In this document: piece by piece, positions 24,369 to 32,513 of the stretch
Numbering within the stretch: the stretch's first letter is position 1
Layout: every line of letters starts with the position of its first letter
Source of the DNA: an uncultured Thermomicrobia bacterium
GTDB taxonomy: Bacteria; Chloroflexota; Chloroflexia; Thermomicrobiales; JALYUS01
Direction of reading: 5' to 3'
Assembly (NCBI GenBank): GCA_937968015.1
Contig: CALBSO010000040.1
Span: 1 to 61,449, forward strand
Length of the DNA stretch: 61,449 nt
Notes under the pieces: model-generated
Seen by the model: the letters and a program-made list of their open reading frames with translations, nothing else
What the model was told of the DNA's origin: nothing
Database searches by the model: none
Position numbers and translations under genes: made by a program

Positions 24369-25194
24369 CCTGCCCGCGTCGCTTGCCATCCCGCCTCCCG
24401 CCGATCCACAGGAACTGCTCCGCCTTCTGCGCTTGCCGCGCGCGGGCGTCATCACGGACATAGATGGCACAATTGCCCCACTCGCGGCGACGCCGGGCGC
24501 GGCTCGCGTGGACGAGGACGCCCGGCGTGCCCTGATGCGCCTTATCCCCCGTCTGACACTCGTCGTCGCGCTGACCGGCCGCCGTGCCGAGGATGGTGCG
24601 GGCATCGTGGGCATCCCCAATCTACTCGTCGTCGGCAACCATGGCATGGAGATGCTCGCGGGTGGGACACTCACCGCCGACGCCGATGCCGCGCCGTACG
24701 CCCCGCATGTCCACCGCGTGATCGAGCAGTTGCGGACCGCGCCATTGCCACCCGGTACGATTCTGGAGGATAAGGGGCCGACCGCCAGCGTCCATTACCG
24801 CCTCGCGCCGAATCATCCCGAGGCGCGCGCTACCCTCTTCGCTCTCCTCGAACCACTCGCCGCCACCGAGGGATTATGGCTCACTGAAGGCCGGGCACTG
24901 ATCGAAATCCGCCCGCCGGTACCGATCAACAAGGGATACGCCCTCCGCCGCTTGTGTACGGCGTACGCCCTCGACAGTGTCGTCATGTTCGGCGACGATT
25001 TGACCGATGTGGACGCCTTCGATGCGCTGCGCGACTTGAGAGCCGCAGGGGAAGTCGCGGGTCTGAATGTCGGCGTCATCGCGCCGGACGGCACCGCCCC
25101 GCCAGAAGTCCTTGCCAGCGTAGACGCCATCGCCACCGGCGTTACCGGCATCGCCGCCCTGCTCACTGCCGTTGCGGATGGGTTGGGCCGCTGA
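24355..25194 (+). CDS. otsB: Trehalose-6-phosphate phosphatase
   Basis: HAD-superfamily phosphatase of 279 aa that converts trehalose 6-phosphate to trehalose. Motif I is GVITDIDGTIAPLA (nucleophile and acid Asp), motif II Thr is in VVALTGR, and motifs III/IV are INKGYALRR and MFGDDLTDVDAFDAL. The cap segment GNHGMEML is typical of OtsB. The ATG at 24355 lies inside the end of the MFS gene. The synthase partner otsA is encoded 460 bp away on the opposite strand, with a VOC gene between. Confidence 0.93.
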   Translation: MATTDLPASLAIPPPADPQELLRLLRLPRAGVITDIDGTIAPLAATPGAARVDEDARRALMRLIPRLTLVVALTGRRAEDGAGIVGIPNLLVVGNHGMEMLAGGTLTADADAAPYAPHVHRVIEQLRTAPLPPGTILEDKGPTASVHYRLAPNHPEARATLFALLEPLAATEGLWLTEGRALIEIRPPVPINKGYALRRLCTAYALDSVVMFGDDLTDVDAFDALRDLRAAGEVAGLNVGVIAPDGTAPPEVLASVDAIATGVTGIAALLTAVADGLGR

Positions 25195-25214
25195 TGTTCA
25201 TCAATCTTTGAGAC

Positions 25215-25235
25215 GCACAGGGCTTCACCCTGTGC
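25215..25235. repeat. GCACAGGG / CCCTGTGC hairpin
   Basis: Eight-bp perfect arms with a CTTCA loop, between otsB and the VOC gene; a member of the GGCTTC-centred palindrome family. It could terminate otsB transcription. Confidence 0.6.
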
Positions 25236-25264
25236 CACCGACACGAGGAGGGAAAGCGATACGT

Positions 25265-25639
25265 ATGACGTACCATCTGGAGCATGTCGGCATCGCGGCG
25301 AGCAGCGCGACATTTGAGGCGACGGTGCGCTTCTATGAGGGCGTCTTCGGTTGGCACCGCATTCGGGAGGAGCCGGGCGTCCTCGTCTTTGTCGGCGACG
25401 GGGCAGGCGGGCGGTTCGAGATTTTCGTCAGCAAAGCGCCGCCGCTCACCCACCCCCATCATCTCGCCTTTGGTGTTTCGTGGGACGCGTTCGACGCATT
25501 GGCGGCACAATTGCGCGCGATGGGGACACAAATGGACGAGCCATTCGTCAACACCTTCGGCGATCGCATCGTCTTCTTCACCGATCCCGCCGGCAATCGC
25601 GCGCAGATCGTCGGGCGGCGCGAGCCGCTCGCGCGATAG
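25265..25639 (+). CDS. VOC/glyoxalase-fold protein
   Basis: Small protein of 124 aa with the vicinal-oxygen-chelate fold: two beta-alpha-beta-beta-beta modules, HLEHVGIAASS at the first strand (metal His), FYEGVFGWHRI, and the C-terminal VFFTDPAGNRAQIVGR with the common DPxGN phrase. It may be a glyoxalase, dioxygenase or resistance-type binding protein; metal ligands of the second module are not clear-cut. GGAGGG precedes the ATG at 25265. Confidence 0.82.
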   Translation: MTYHLEHVGIAASSATFEATVRFYEGVFGWHRIREEPGVLVFVGDGAGGRFEIFVSKAPPLTHPHHLAFGVSWDAFDALAAQLRAMGTQMDEPFVNTFGDRIVFFTDPAGNRAQIVGRREPLAR

Positions 25640-25653
25640 GAAAACGGAATCCG

Positions 25654-27183
25654 CTACACCGAAGCATGCGTTTCGCGCTCAACAGTGGCGATGTCGTTCA
25701 GTTGGTCGGTGATCCAGCGGACGATGTCCGCCTGCTCGACGGAGGCACGCAGGGCCGCCGCGCGCCGGAAGCGTTCGTCGGTCGGCATCGTCAGGGCGAG
25801 GTGCAGCGCGTCCGCCGTGCTGGCGACATCGCACGGCGCGATGGAGAGGGCGTGCGCGCCCAGTTGCTCGTGCGCGCCGGCCGTTTCGGAGAGGATCAGC
25901 ACGCCGCCCCGCTCATTGAGCAGCGCGCCCTCCTTCGCGACGAGATTCATGCCGTCCGCCAGTGAGTTGACCAGGAGCGCGTCGTAGAGCGTGAGCGCGG
26001 CGAGGGCACGCTCGTAGTTATCCCCGACGAGCAGGCGGACGGGCCGCCAGGTCTCCGTCCCGTGCTTCGTGTTGAGCCGCCCCATGAAGGCATAGATGTC
26101 GTCCAGATATTGCTGATAGCGCGGCACCGAGAGGCGCGACGGAACGAGCAGCGCGAGAAAACGCACCTTGCCAAGCCACTGTGGGTAGCGTTCGAGAAAG
26201 AGATCGAATGCCTTGAAACCGCGCAGGACGTTTTTGCTTGGCTCCGCGCGGTCCACGCGCAGGATCGTCTGCTCGCCGAGGTAGTCCTGTAGCACGTCTA
26301 TGTACTCCGCGACTGCCGGACTTGCCGCCGTCCGCCGGACGGCGGGGACATCGAGCGAGATCGGGTACGAGCGCACCCTGATCGTCCGCCCCTGATGGCG
26401 CAGGCACATCCATTTGTGGTCGCCCTCCGTGCCGGAAACATTCTCGACGCAGGTCTGGATGAAGTTGTGGCAGTGATCGAAGGTCTGGAAGCCGACGATA
26501 TCGTTCGCCATCAGGCCGAGGCAGATTTCGCGCCGGATCCGCGCGGGCAGGAAGCGCCAATAATCCTTGTCCGGCCACGGGATATGAATGAACTGCTGGA
26601 TCAGAGCGTGCGGCAACCGCTCCCGCACCAGTGCCGCCGTGAGATAGAGGTGGTAATCCTGCAACATGACGATCGGCCGCTCGCTCTTCGCCAGTTCGGC
26701 GGCGCGATGGATCGTATTCGCGAAGGTGAGATTGAGGATCGAGTAGCCGACATCCCACGCGCGCCAGACCTGCTGGTCAATATCCGGTTCGTGCGCGGCA
26801 TCCCAGAGGTAGTGCTGCAAAAACCAGAGGATCGAGTTACTGATCTCGTTGTAGGCGAGATCGTAGGTCTCCGGCGGCACCGTGGCGAAGTGAATTTTGA
26901 GCGGTGGCTGCCCCTCGTCTTCCACCGTGACCGGTTCGCCACCCGCCGCGACCGCTTGCTGGCGGTCCCCGTCCGTCATCGCGCTCGCCACCCAGATCGG
27001 ATCCACATACTTGCCCAGCGCGCTCATCGCCGTGACGACGCCACCACTCCCCCGCTTATGCGTGAATGAGCCGTTCTCCTGCCGTGTGAACTCCACCGGG
27101 CCACGATTCGCGGCGATGATCAGCGGGTGCGCGGCGATGAGTTCCGCGTTCGGGAGGCGGTCGGTCGGTCGGTCAGCAGCCAT
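25654..27183 (-). CDS. otsA: Trehalose-6-phosphate synthase (GT20)
   Basis: GT20 glycosyltransferase of 509 aa that joins UDP- or other NDP-glucose to glucose 6-phosphate. Recognisable segments are PLIIAANRGPVEF, KRGSGGVVTAMSALGK (donor loop), VMLQDYHLYL, HIPWPDKDYWRFLP in place of the HTPFP common in OtsA, DRAEPSKNVLRGFKAFD, and LADGMNLVAKEG near the C-terminus. The ATG at 27183 is preceded by AAAGGGGAT; a longer upstream frame crosses the promoter region. With otsB it forms the OtsAB trehalose pathway used for osmotic and desiccation protection. It is divergent from the diguanylate cyclase gene. Confidence 0.93.
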   Translation of the reverse strand: MAADRPTDRLPNAELIAAHPLIIAANRGPVEFTRQENGSFTHKRGSGGVVTAMSALGKYVDPIWVASAMTDGDRQQAVAAGGEPVTVEDEGQPPLKIHFATVPPETYDLAYNEISNSILWFLQHYLWDAAHEPDIDQQVWRAWDVGYSILNLTFANTIHRAAELAKSERPIVMLQDYHLYLTAALVRERLPHALIQQFIHIPWPDKDYWRFLPARIRREICLGLMANDIVGFQTFDHCHNFIQTCVENVSGTEGDHKWMCLRHQGRTIRVRSYPISLDVPAVRRTAASPAVAEYIDVLQDYLGEQTILRVDRAEPSKNVLRGFKAFDLFLERYPQWLGKVRFLALLVPSRLSVPRYQQYLDDIYAFMGRLNTKHGTETWRPVRLLVGDNYERALAALTLYDALLVNSLADGMNLVAKEGALLNERGGVLILSETAGAHEQLGAHALSIAPCDVASTADALHLALTMPTDERFRRAAALRASVEQADIVRWITDQLNDIATVERETHASV

Positions 27184-27291
27184 CAAGTGATCCCCTTTAT
27201 CCGCGACGCGTCGCGTTGCGCGCCTGCCCCTAGTATACGCGGCGCGCGATGTCCGTGAATGACTGAATTGAAAGGTGATCGCCGGGAAAAC

Positions 27292-27322
27292 ATACGGAAA
27301 GGGGAGGGATTTTCCGTATACT
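27292..27322. promoter_or_regulatory. Operator-like palindrome and -10 box between otsA and the GGDEF gene
   Basis: ATACGGAAA (27292-27300) and TTTCCGTAT (27311-27319) are a perfect 9-bp inverted repeat with a 10-bp spacer. TATACT (27317-27322) overlaps the right arm and reads toward the diguanylate cyclase gene. The region downstream to 27410 is the most AT-rich in the window. Confidence 0.55.
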
Positions 27323-27417
27323 AGCCCTGTAGCATCGGTTTGTTTGCTCTTGCACATAAATATGATTTATAGACTAAAAATATTCGTTCTCTGTGGTGGG
27401 GAAAAGGTGTTGCTTCC

Positions 27418-28857
27418 GTGAGCATCGTCATGATTGACCTGGATGAAACGGTTCGGACATTCGTCCATGCGCTCGCCGTTTCGCTGGGGCAGTGTTCGGT
27501 GACGCTCTATGAACGGGACGGTGACGACCTCGTTCCGCGCGCACACGCCGGTCTCGGCACGGTGATCGAGCGGGTGCGGATTGATCGCGGCGTGATTGGG
27601 CGCGTCTTCCGCACCGCGCAGCCCGCGCTCGTCCAGGATATTGGCAAGGAGACGGATTTCCTCCCGTTCGGGACAAATGTGCAAAGCGAAATGGCCGTGC
27701 CGGTACTCGTGGACGGTGCGGTCTTCGGCGTGGTGGATATCCAGAGCGCGCAGCCGCTCGACCAATTTGACCTCGAACTCCTCGGGCTGATTACGCAGCG
27801 GATCAGCGCGACGATCCAGCAGGCGGAGCGGTACGCCAGCGCCGAGCGCCGCGCCGCCCGTGCGGAAACGCTGCTCGATATCGGCGTCTCGCTCGGCGCC
27901 TCGCTCGATCCGGGCGCGGTGATGGAGGTAATGCTCGATCAGATCGCCCGGCTCGTCCCGTACGAGGGCGCGGCGCTCCTGACGATGGCGGATGGCGGCA
28001 AACTCCGCCTCGCCGACGGACGCGGGCCATTCGCCGTCAATGCCGACCTCTTCGAGGGGATCGAACCGGGTGCATACAGTCTGACGAAGGCGATGACCGA
28101 GACGGGAAAGCCCTTCCTGATCAGCGACGTGTCCACGCACTACAACAGTGCCACCCTACCCGGCTTCGCGTGGCTCGGGTCGCTGATCGTCGCGCCGCTC
28201 CGCGTCGAGGGGCAACTGATCGGCGCGATCATGGTCGGCGGCACGACCCGGGCCCGTTACACGCCGGATGACACCGCGATCGTCGCTGAACTGGCACGCC
28301 ATGCGGCCGTCGCGCTTCGGAACGCCCAAATGCATGACGCGGTCGCTCATGCCGCGCAGACCGACGCGCTGACCGGCCTCTTCAATCGGGGGGCGCTCCT
28401 GGAGCGGTTGGAGCGCGAATTGGAACGGTCACGCCGGTATGGGCGGTCGCTCGCGGTAATCTTCTTCGATCTCGACCGCTTCAAAAGCATCAACGACACC
28501 TACGGCCATCAGTTCGGTGACCGCGTGCTGCGAGATCTGGCGCGCATCGCCACAGGGACAGTGCGGAGCATTGACCTCGTTGGCCGGTACGGGGGCGAGG
28601 AATTTGTCGCGGTACTGCCGGAGACGGACGGCGCGCAGGCACTGATCGTCGCGGAGCGGCTCCGCATGAATGTCGCCCGCAACCGCCTTGATCTCCCCTC
28701 AGGCGAAGAGGTCCGTGCGACGATTAGCGCGGGCGTTGCGGTCTTCCCGGCGGACGCGACGACGATGGACACCCTGATCCGCATTGCCGACACCGCCCTC
28801 TACGCCGCCAAAGCGGGCGGCCGCAATCAGGTCCATTACGAACCTGTCAGCGGATAG
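27418..28857 (+). CDS. Diguanylate cyclase with two GAF domains
   Basis: Cytoplasmic signalling enzyme of 479 aa that makes cyclic di-GMP from GTP. Residues ~10-140 and ~145-300 look like two GAF sensor domains; residues ~310-475 are the GGDEF domain, with FFDLDRFKSINDTYGHQFGD (metal Asp) and active-site loop GRYGGEEFVAVLPE (GGEEF, a functional variant). No RxxD inhibitory site lies 5 residues before GGEEF, so product inhibition through that site is unlikely. Start GTG 27418 is chosen since GAAAAGG precedes it; ATG 27430 is an alternative. There is no membrane segment, so the signal is probably cytoplasmic. Confidence 0.92.
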   Translation: MSIVMIDLDETVRTFVHALAVSLGQCSVTLYERDGDDLVPRAHAGLGTVIERVRIDRGVIGRVFRTAQPALVQDIGKETDFLPFGTNVQSEMAVPVLVDGAVFGVVDIQSAQPLDQFDLELLGLITQRISATIQQAERYASAERRAARAETLLDIGVSLGASLDPGAVMEVMLDQIARLVPYEGAALLTMADGGKLRLADGRGPFAVNADLFEGIEPGAYSLTKAMTETGKPFLISDVSTHYNSATLPGFAWLGSLIVAPLRVEGQLIGAIMVGGTTRARYTPDDTAIVAELARHAAVALRNAQMHDAVAHAAQTDALTGLFNRGALLERLERELERSRRYGRSLAVIFFDLDRFKSINDTYGHQFGDRVLRDLARIATGTVRSIDLVGRYGGEEFVAVLPETDGAQALIVAERLRMNVARNRLDLPSGEEVRATISAGVAVFPADATTMDTLIRIADTALYAAKAGGRNQVHYEPVSG

Positions 28858-28935
28858 CGGGCAGCAAGCAGCAAGAGCGAGAGAGACAGATACACGGTTC
28901 CGGTCTGATTTCTGGCCTCTGGTTTCCCCCACGTA

Positions 28936-28964
28936 TTGACTTTCCACCTCCTCACCCCTACACT
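28936..28964 (+). promoter_or_regulatory. Strong promoter upstream of a 37-aa gene and ABC operon
   Basis: TTGACT (28936-28941), a 17-bp spacer and TACACT (28959-28964). The predicted start near 28971 leaves about 42 nt before the short gene at 29013. A weaker second candidate (TTGAGG at 29217, TTATAT at 29242) lies nearer the ABC gene. Confidence 0.6.
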
Positions 28965-29012
28965 CGATCATGGCATCAGTTGGGATGCCACGTTATCCGG
29001 CACGAGAGGCAC

Positions 29013-29126
29013 ATGATGAGCGACAGGTTGCTCAACGCTATCAGCAACACGGTGGACCGGCGAAAGCCGCGCGCCGCGTTTTCCGATGGCGGCAGTGTGC
29101 CCACCTGGATCGTGCCACCCCATTAA
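29013..29126 (+). CDS. Candidate 37-aa protein
   Basis: Short frame starting MMSDRLLNAISNTVDRRK and ending VPTWIVPPH. About 80 percent of third codon positions are G or C, as in neighbouring genes. GAGAGG precedes the double ATG and a good promoter lies 50 bp upstream. The N-terminal half could form an amphipathic helix. Not recognised. It may be an independent small protein or a leader peptide of the ABC exporter operon; the 200 bp to the next gene holds nothing else I can support beyond a second weak promoter. Confidence 0.45.
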   Translation: MMSDRLLNAISNTVDRRKPRAAFSDGGSVPTWIVPPH

Positions 29127-29330
29127 GTAGACCCCCAACCGCACGAAACCAGACCTGTGGGCGCCACAAGGCTCACGGGATTTTTGCGCCTGCCCGTCGA
29201 GCGCCCGCCCCCATCTTTGAGGCGTTCGCGAAAGGGGTTTTTTATATGCAGGTCTATCTTGTAGCATCGCTTTCGGCATCCGTTCTCGCAGACTGGAAGG
29301 TCCGCACTACCCAGAAAGGACACATCACAC

Positions 29331-30197
29331 ATGGCGCAACTGCTGGCTGACCCTGAAACGAATCGGCTTTCGGTCGCGACCCCGGCGAGCGAAGCCGTCG
29401 TCGTTGACCGCATCTGCAAGCAATTTGGTGGCGTGCTGCGTTGGCCGTGGCGGGCCGCGAAGGAGCCCGTCCATGCATTGACGGACATCTCGTTCACGAT
29501 TGGCAAGGGCGAGGTCTTCGGCCTCCTGGGGGCGAATGGCAGTGGCAAAAGCACGATCATCCGCATCCTCAGCACGCTCATCCTCCCCGATGCGGGGCGC
29601 GCAACCGTCTTCGGGCACGATGTCGTGCGGGATGACCGGGCGGTGAAATATCTGATCAACCGCGTCTCGGTGGAGGCGAGTTTCTTCAAAAAACTCTCGC
29701 CGCTGGAAAACCTGCTCTATGCCTGCCGGCTTTATGGCCGGGGCGCGGAGGCGCGGCGCGACATCCTCCACACGCTCGACCTGCTCGGCATCACCGAAGC
29801 GCAGGCGAAGCGGCCCTTGGAGACGATGAGCCGCGGCATGCAGCAGAAGGTCGCCATCGCGCGGGCCTTGCTCACCGCGCCGGTGCTCTTGCTCCTCGAT
29901 GAGCCGACAACGGGCCTCGATCCGCGCTCGAAGCAGGAGGTACAGCACTTCGTCCGCGCCGTCCGCGACAGCCACGATGCAACCGTCCTCCTTTGCACGC
30001 ACGACATGGAAGAAGCGGAGGCACTGACAGACCGTATCGCCGTCGTGGATCAGGGGCGGATCGTCGCCCTCGGCACGAGCGCGCAACTGAAAACCCGGCT
30101 GCGACACGAAGGGCATGACAACCCGACGATGGAAGACGTTTTCATGGACCTCACCGGCAAATCACTCGTCAACGATACTGAGCCACGCAAGGAGTAA
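29331..30197 (+). CDS. ABC-2 type exporter, ATP-binding subunit
   Basis: ATPase of 288 aa. Walker A is GANGSGKST near residue 66, the signature-position segment MSRGMQQKVAIARALL near 167 replaces the usual LSGGQ with MSRGM, Walker B is VLLLLDEPTTGLDP, and the switch His lies in LLCTHDMEEAE. The ~45-residue N-terminal extension before the first strand (VDRICKQFGGVLRWPWRAAKEPVHAL) resembles NodI/DrrA-like or teichoic-type exporters that carry a long A-loop. AAAGGAC precedes the ATG. The permease gene starts 2 bp after its stop. Confidence 0.92.
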   Translation: MAQLLADPETNRLSVATPASEAVVVDRICKQFGGVLRWPWRAAKEPVHALTDISFTIGKGEVFGLLGANGSGKSTIIRILSTLILPDAGRATVFGHDVVRDDRAVKYLINRVSVEASFFKKLSPLENLLYACRLYGRGAEARRDILHTLDLLGITEAQAKRPLETMSRGMQQKVAIARALLTAPVLLLLDEPTTGLDPRSKQEVQHFVRAVRDSHDATVLLCTHDMEEAEALTDRIAVVDQGRIVALGTSAQLKTRLRHEGHDNPTMEDVFMDLTGKSLVNDTEPRKE

Positions 30198-30199
30198 CC

Positions 30200-31072
30200 A
30201 TGGCATCCATGCTCGACACGCAATCATTACCGCCCGTGCCTGTGCCGCCGACGAGTCTTTTCGTGCGCGAGGGGCGGGGGGTGTACGCCTTCGTGGCACG
30301 CAATGTCCATCTCGTCCGGCGGTACTGGGGCTGGGAGATTGCCTTTTTCGTCTTCACAGTGGCGAACTCGCTCTCGATCATGTACATCGGCAAGGCGCAG
30401 CAGGCCGTGAACAGCCCCGAGGCGACGCAGCGGCTAATTCTCTATCTCGGCATCGGCACGCTCGTCTGGAGTTACCTGCGCGCCGTCTTCGACAGCATCT
30501 CCGAAATGATTGCCTGGGAACGATGGGAAGGGACGATTGAATATACCATGATGGCCCCCGTAAGCCGTCTGACACATCTGCTCGGCACGGCACTTTTCAG
30601 CATCGTCTACGGTGTCGTGCGGACAGGTATTCTCTTGGTTATCCTCTCGTCGTTCTTCCGCGTGGACCTCTCGCATGTGGACGCGACGGGAGCGGCAATT
30701 GTGCTGCTGATCGGCTCGCTCTCGTTCGTCGGCGTCGGGATGGTCGCGGCGATCCTGCCACTGCTCTTCCCAGAGCGCGGCGCGGAGATGACCTTCGTCA
30801 TTAGCGGCATTCTGCTGCTCGTCTCCGGCGTCTACTACCCGGTCAGTGTCCTGCCGGGCTGGATGCAACCATTCGCGACCGTCTCCCCCGCGACGTACGT
30901 GCTGCGTGGCATGCGCTCAGCGATCCTCGACGGGCAAAGCGTGACGCACCTCGGCGGGACACTCCTGCCGCTTTTGTTCATTGGTCTGCTCTCCATCCCC
31001 ATCGGCATGTGGGTCTTCGGCATCGTCGAGCGATACGCGAAGCGGACCGGGAAGTTAAAGCGGAGTGGGTAG
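30200..31072 (+). CDS. ABC-2 type exporter, permease subunit
   Basis: Membrane protein of 290 aa with about six helices in ABC2_membrane layout, including GWEIAFFVFTVANSLSIMYIG, TGAAIVLLIGSLSFVGVGMVA and the late SGVYYPVSVLPGWMQPFATVSPATYVLRGMR region that is conserved in ABC-2 permeases. AAGGAGT precedes the ATG, directly after the ATPase stop. The two subunits should form a homodimeric exporter of unknown substrate. Confidence 0.92.
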   Translation: MASMLDTQSLPPVPVPPTSLFVREGRGVYAFVARNVHLVRRYWGWEIAFFVFTVANSLSIMYIGKAQQAVNSPEATQRLILYLGIGTLVWSYLRAVFDSISEMIAWERWEGTIEYTMMAPVSRLTHLLGTALFSIVYGVVRTGILLVILSSFFRVDLSHVDATGAAIVLLIGSLSFVGVGMVAAILPLLFPERGAEMTFVISGILLLVSGVYYPVSVLPGWMQPFATVSPATYVLRGMRSAILDGQSVTHLGGTLLPLLFIGLLSIPIGMWVFGIVERYAKRTGKLKRSG

Positions 31073-31098
31073 GGGTGAGGTTTAAGGAGGGGACACCA

Positions 31099-31224
31099 AT
31101 GCGAACAGATCAACGGTTTTTCAACGCGGCACATCGTGGGGAGGCAGACGCGCATCCCCGCATCGAAGGAGAGCCTGATTGTTCGCAAAAAAGACCCTTG
31201 GAGCGGTTCCCGTCTATCTGCTGA
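31099..31224 (+). CDS. Candidate 41-aa leader ORF overlapping the MFS start
   Basis: AAGGAGGGG followed 6 nt later by ATG is the best ribosome site in this area, but the frame (MRTDQRFFNAAHRGEADAH and so on) ends at 31224, inside the MFS gene. It crosses AAAAAA at 31186-31191. It may be a leader peptide coupling translation, or the true N-terminus joined to the MFS frame by a -1 shift at the A-run, or chance. Confidence 0.3.
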   Translation: MRTDQRFFNAAHRGEADAHPRIEGEPDCSQKRPLERFPSIC

Positions 31225-32444
31225 TGATCGGCGGTGGGGCCTTCTTCTCGACACTCGTCTTCACGGTGAACCTGATCTACCAGGTGCAAGTGGCACACCT
31301 GAACCCGCTGCAACTGGTGCTCGTTGGCACGGTGTTGGAGGGCGCGACCTTCATCTGCGAAGTCCCGACCGGTATCGTCGCGGATGTGTACAGCCGCCGT
31401 CTCTCGATTATCATCGGCGTCTTCCTGCTCGGCATCGGGTTGGCGCTGCAAGGGGTTGTGCCGAGTTTCGGCGTCATCCTCCTCGCGCAAGCGATCTGGG
31501 GGATCGGCTACACCTTCACGAGCGGGGCCACACAAGCGTGGCTGACGGATGAAATCGGCATGGATCGCGCGAACCCACTCTTCTTGCGCGCCTCACAGAT
31601 CGAACTGATCTGCGCGATCGTCGCTACGGCGGTCAGCACCGCGATTGGGAACTTCTCGATCCAGTTACCCATCCTGCTTGGTGGCGGACTCTGGCTCGCG
31701 ATGGGCGTCGCGCTGATCGTCATCATGCCGGAGCACGGATTCACACCGACACCGCGCGAGGAGCGCACGACGTGGCAGATGATGGGCGGCACACTGAAGG
31801 GCGGCGTCTCGCTTATCCGGCGCTCGCCGGTGCTACTCACGATCCTCGGCATCGCGGTCTTCGCAGGTGCGGCGACGGAATCCTATGACCGCCTAAGCAC
31901 CGATCACTTTCTGACCAACTTCACCTTCCCGACATTTGCCGGGTGGAAGCCCGTCGTCTGGCTCGGCGCCTTCAGCATCATCGGGCGGCTCTGGAATATT
32001 GGTGTCTTCGAGGTCGTCCGCCGCCGCATTGACACGAACAGCCATCGCGCCGTCGCCCGCGCCCTGACGATTTCGACCGCGCTGCTCGTCCTCTTCTACC
32101 TTGGCTTCGCACTGGCCGGGAACCTCGCGCTGGCGGTGGTCGCCTCAATTGGCGTGCGGATGTTTCGGAACATCAATAACCCACTGCAAACGGCGTGGAT
32201 CAACCAGCATGTAGATTCCCGCGTCCGCGCGACGGTCCTCTCGATCAGCAGCCAATCAGACGCCTTCGGGCAAATCGCGGGTGGCCCGGTCGTCGGCTAT
32301 GTCGGCGTCCTGGCATCGGTGCGCGCCGCACTAGTCGTCGGCGGCTGCATCCTCTCGCCCGCGCTCGTGCTCTATGCCCAAACCCTGCGGCGCGCCGATC
32401 CCCTTGCCGTCACTATGGAAGAGGCCGTGCTGCCCACACCTTAA
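31179..32444 (+). CDS. MFS transporter
   Basis: Major facilitator of 421 aa with ~12 helices. The loop 2-3 motif is PTGIVADVYSRRLSIIIG, a variant of the canonical G-x-x-x-D-x-x-G-R-R. It resembles tetracycline/drug exporters of unknown substrate. The proposed start is TTG at 31179, with GAAGGAGAG in position, giving MFAKKTLGAVPVYLL. No in-frame ATG exists near the first helix. The leader ORF upstream overlaps in another frame. It follows the ABC exporter on the same strand by 106 bp. Confidence 0.87.
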   Translation: MFAKKTLGAVPVYLLMIGGGAFFSTLVFTVNLIYQVQVAHLNPLQLVLVGTVLEGATFICEVPTGIVADVYSRRLSIIIGVFLLGIGLALQGVVPSFGVILLAQAIWGIGYTFTSGATQAWLTDEIGMDRANPLFLRASQIELICAIVATAVSTAIGNFSIQLPILLGGGLWLAMGVALIVIMPEHGFTPTPREERTTWQMMGGTLKGGVSLIRRSPVLLTILGIAVFAGAATESYDRLSTDHFLTNFTFPTFAGWKPVVWLGAFSIIGRLWNIGVFEVVRRRIDTNSHRAVARALTISTALLVLFYLGFALAGNLALAVVASIGVRMFRNINNPLQTAWINQHVDSRVRATVLSISSQSDAFGQIAGGPVVGYVGVLASVRAALVVGGCILSPALVLYAQTLRRADPLAVTMEEAVLPTP

Positions 32445-32513
32445 TCAAGCCGCGTCGCGAGCGTCCGCGCCAATCAGAGTCGGCGCTCGCTGCTCGCTGC
32501 TCGATCCGATGAC

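Noticed and set aside
28970..29350. Long frame across the ABC exporter leader (126 aa)
   Set aside because: Composition is random-like with no domain; the 37-aa frame inside it on the same strand has better coding bias and start signals.
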